Shown here piece after piece: positions 6,623 to 7,025 of a stretch of 7,025 nt of DNA; position 1 is the stretch's first letter; each line of letters opens with the position of its first letter. The position numbers and the translations under genes are program-made. The stretch is from Bacteroidaceae bacterium. GTDB lineage: Bacteria; Bacteroidota; Bacteroidia; Bacteroidales; Bacteroidaceae. The stretch is taken from positions 1-7,025 of the forward strand of contig JAFNWA010000050.1 in NCBI GenBank assembly GCA_017383665.1, read 5' to 3'. Under the pieces are notes generated by a model. That model saw only the letters and a list, made by a program, of their open reading frames with translations. It was not told the origin of the DNA and did no database searches.

Positions 6623-6638
6623 CAGTTGACTGCAAATA
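6617..6638. repeat. 22-bp near-perfect palindrome before the sigma-like gene, operator candidate
   Basis: The sequence reads TATT-C-GCAGT-TG-ACTGC-A-AATA. Nine of eleven symmetric positions pair, and only the centre (T/G) and one C/A position fail. It overlaps the candidate -7 element and the predicted transcription start, a typical place for a repressor site. There is no T tract after it, so it is not a terminator. The symmetry is seen; the operator role is inferred. Confidence 0.45.
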
Positions 6639-6664
6639 AGGTTGTGTGGCATAACTCCGGCAAA

Positions 6665-7025
6665 ATGACAAAGAAACTTGAAAATTATTCACTTATAAGC
6701 GAACAGGAACTTGTTGAAAGACTCATCGCGGTACCTGTTGATGAGAAACTGCACGACTTTTTTCTCCGCAAGATATGCCGGCGTATTCTAAAACATATTT
6801 CGTTGAGGATATTTAATCATCCCGATGATACAGAATTGTGGGGCGAATTCTACGAGTTTATTTCCAGGAACAATTGGGCCGTGCTGCGTAAGTGGGAGGG
6901 TAAGAATGGCGCATCGCTTACAACATATCTCTCATATTGTGCCACAAATTATTTTGTCCACAGGCAACTTGCCGATAAAAAGTTGGAAGAGCGTTTCGTG
7001 TCGGTCTCTTCACATGAGGACTCCT
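6665..7025 (+). CDS. Divergent sigma-70-family RNA polymerase sigma factor, N-terminal part (runs off the right edge)
   Basis: Translation from the ATG at 6665 stays open for 120 codons to the window end (MTKKLENYSL at the start, SSHEDS at the end). The region at about 14-105 resembles sigma-70 region 2. A SEQELVERL opening helix is followed by helices ending in RRILKHISLRIF. Then come an acidic TELWGEFYEFI segment where typical factors have the core-binding 'DxxQE.F..L' helix, and LRKWEGKNGASLTTYLSYCATNYFVHRQL, which matches the usual 'F.....sl.tWL..IarN...d..R' pattern of regions 2.3-2.4. Such factors direct RNA polymerase to a special promoter set. Region 4 and any anti-sigma partner would lie beyond the window. 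The match is clear in outline but divergent, so a sigma-like regulator without a full sigma function is an alternative. No Shine-Dalgarno is visible. Confidence 0.68.
   Translation, partial: MTKKLENYSLISEQELVERLIAVPVDEKLHDFFLRKICRRILKHISLRIFNHPDDTELWGEFYEFISRNNWAVLRKWEGKNGASLTTYLSYCATNYFVHRQLADKKLEERFVSVSSHEDS

Overview
The window looks like chromosomal DNA from a member of the Bacteroidales (Bacteroides/Prevotella-like). The reasons are the moderate-to-low GC, several TAnnTTTG-type -7 promoter elements, mostly absent Shine-Dalgarno sequences, a large outer-membrane beta-barrel protein with an N-terminal carboxypeptidase-regulatory-like domain, and an alaS / M23 peptidase / short MerR neighbourhood that I recall from Bacteroides genomes (memory, not a search). 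Genus cannot be fixed from this sequence.

Layout, left to right. Bases 1-28 hold the first nine codons of alaS (alanyl-tRNA synthetase) on the minus strand, preceded by a leader with a GC-rich inverted repeat. A 204-bp divergent intergenic region separates it from a plus-strand pair: an inner-membrane-anchored M23 (LytM-type) endopeptidase (233-1207) and, three bases later, a short MerR-type regulator (1211-1561). This pair converges on a minus-strand cardiolipin synthase (1583-3010) with only 21 bp between the stops. Upstream of cls, also on the minus strand, is a large outer-membrane beta-barrel protein (3101-6040), separated from cls by a clear intrinsic terminator (about 3049-3082). A divergent AT-rich promoter region (6041-6172) then drives a small unrecognised protein on the plus strand (6173-6574). 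It is followed by the 5' part of a divergent sigma-70-like factor (6665 to the window edge), whose upstream region carries a 22-bp near-perfect palindrome over its likely promoter.

How the genes fit together: most of the content is envelope biology (peptidoglycan hydrolase, cardiolipin synthesis, outer-membrane barrel), but terminators and strand changes show several independent transcription units rather than one system. The only tight coupling is M23-MerR. I see no mobile element, CRISPR array, tRNA or rRNA and no convincing new multi-gene system. The points most worth a second look are the alaS leader hairpin, the apparently leaderless 133-aa gene, the palindrome before the sigma-like gene, and the Pro/Met/Gly tail on the barrel protein.
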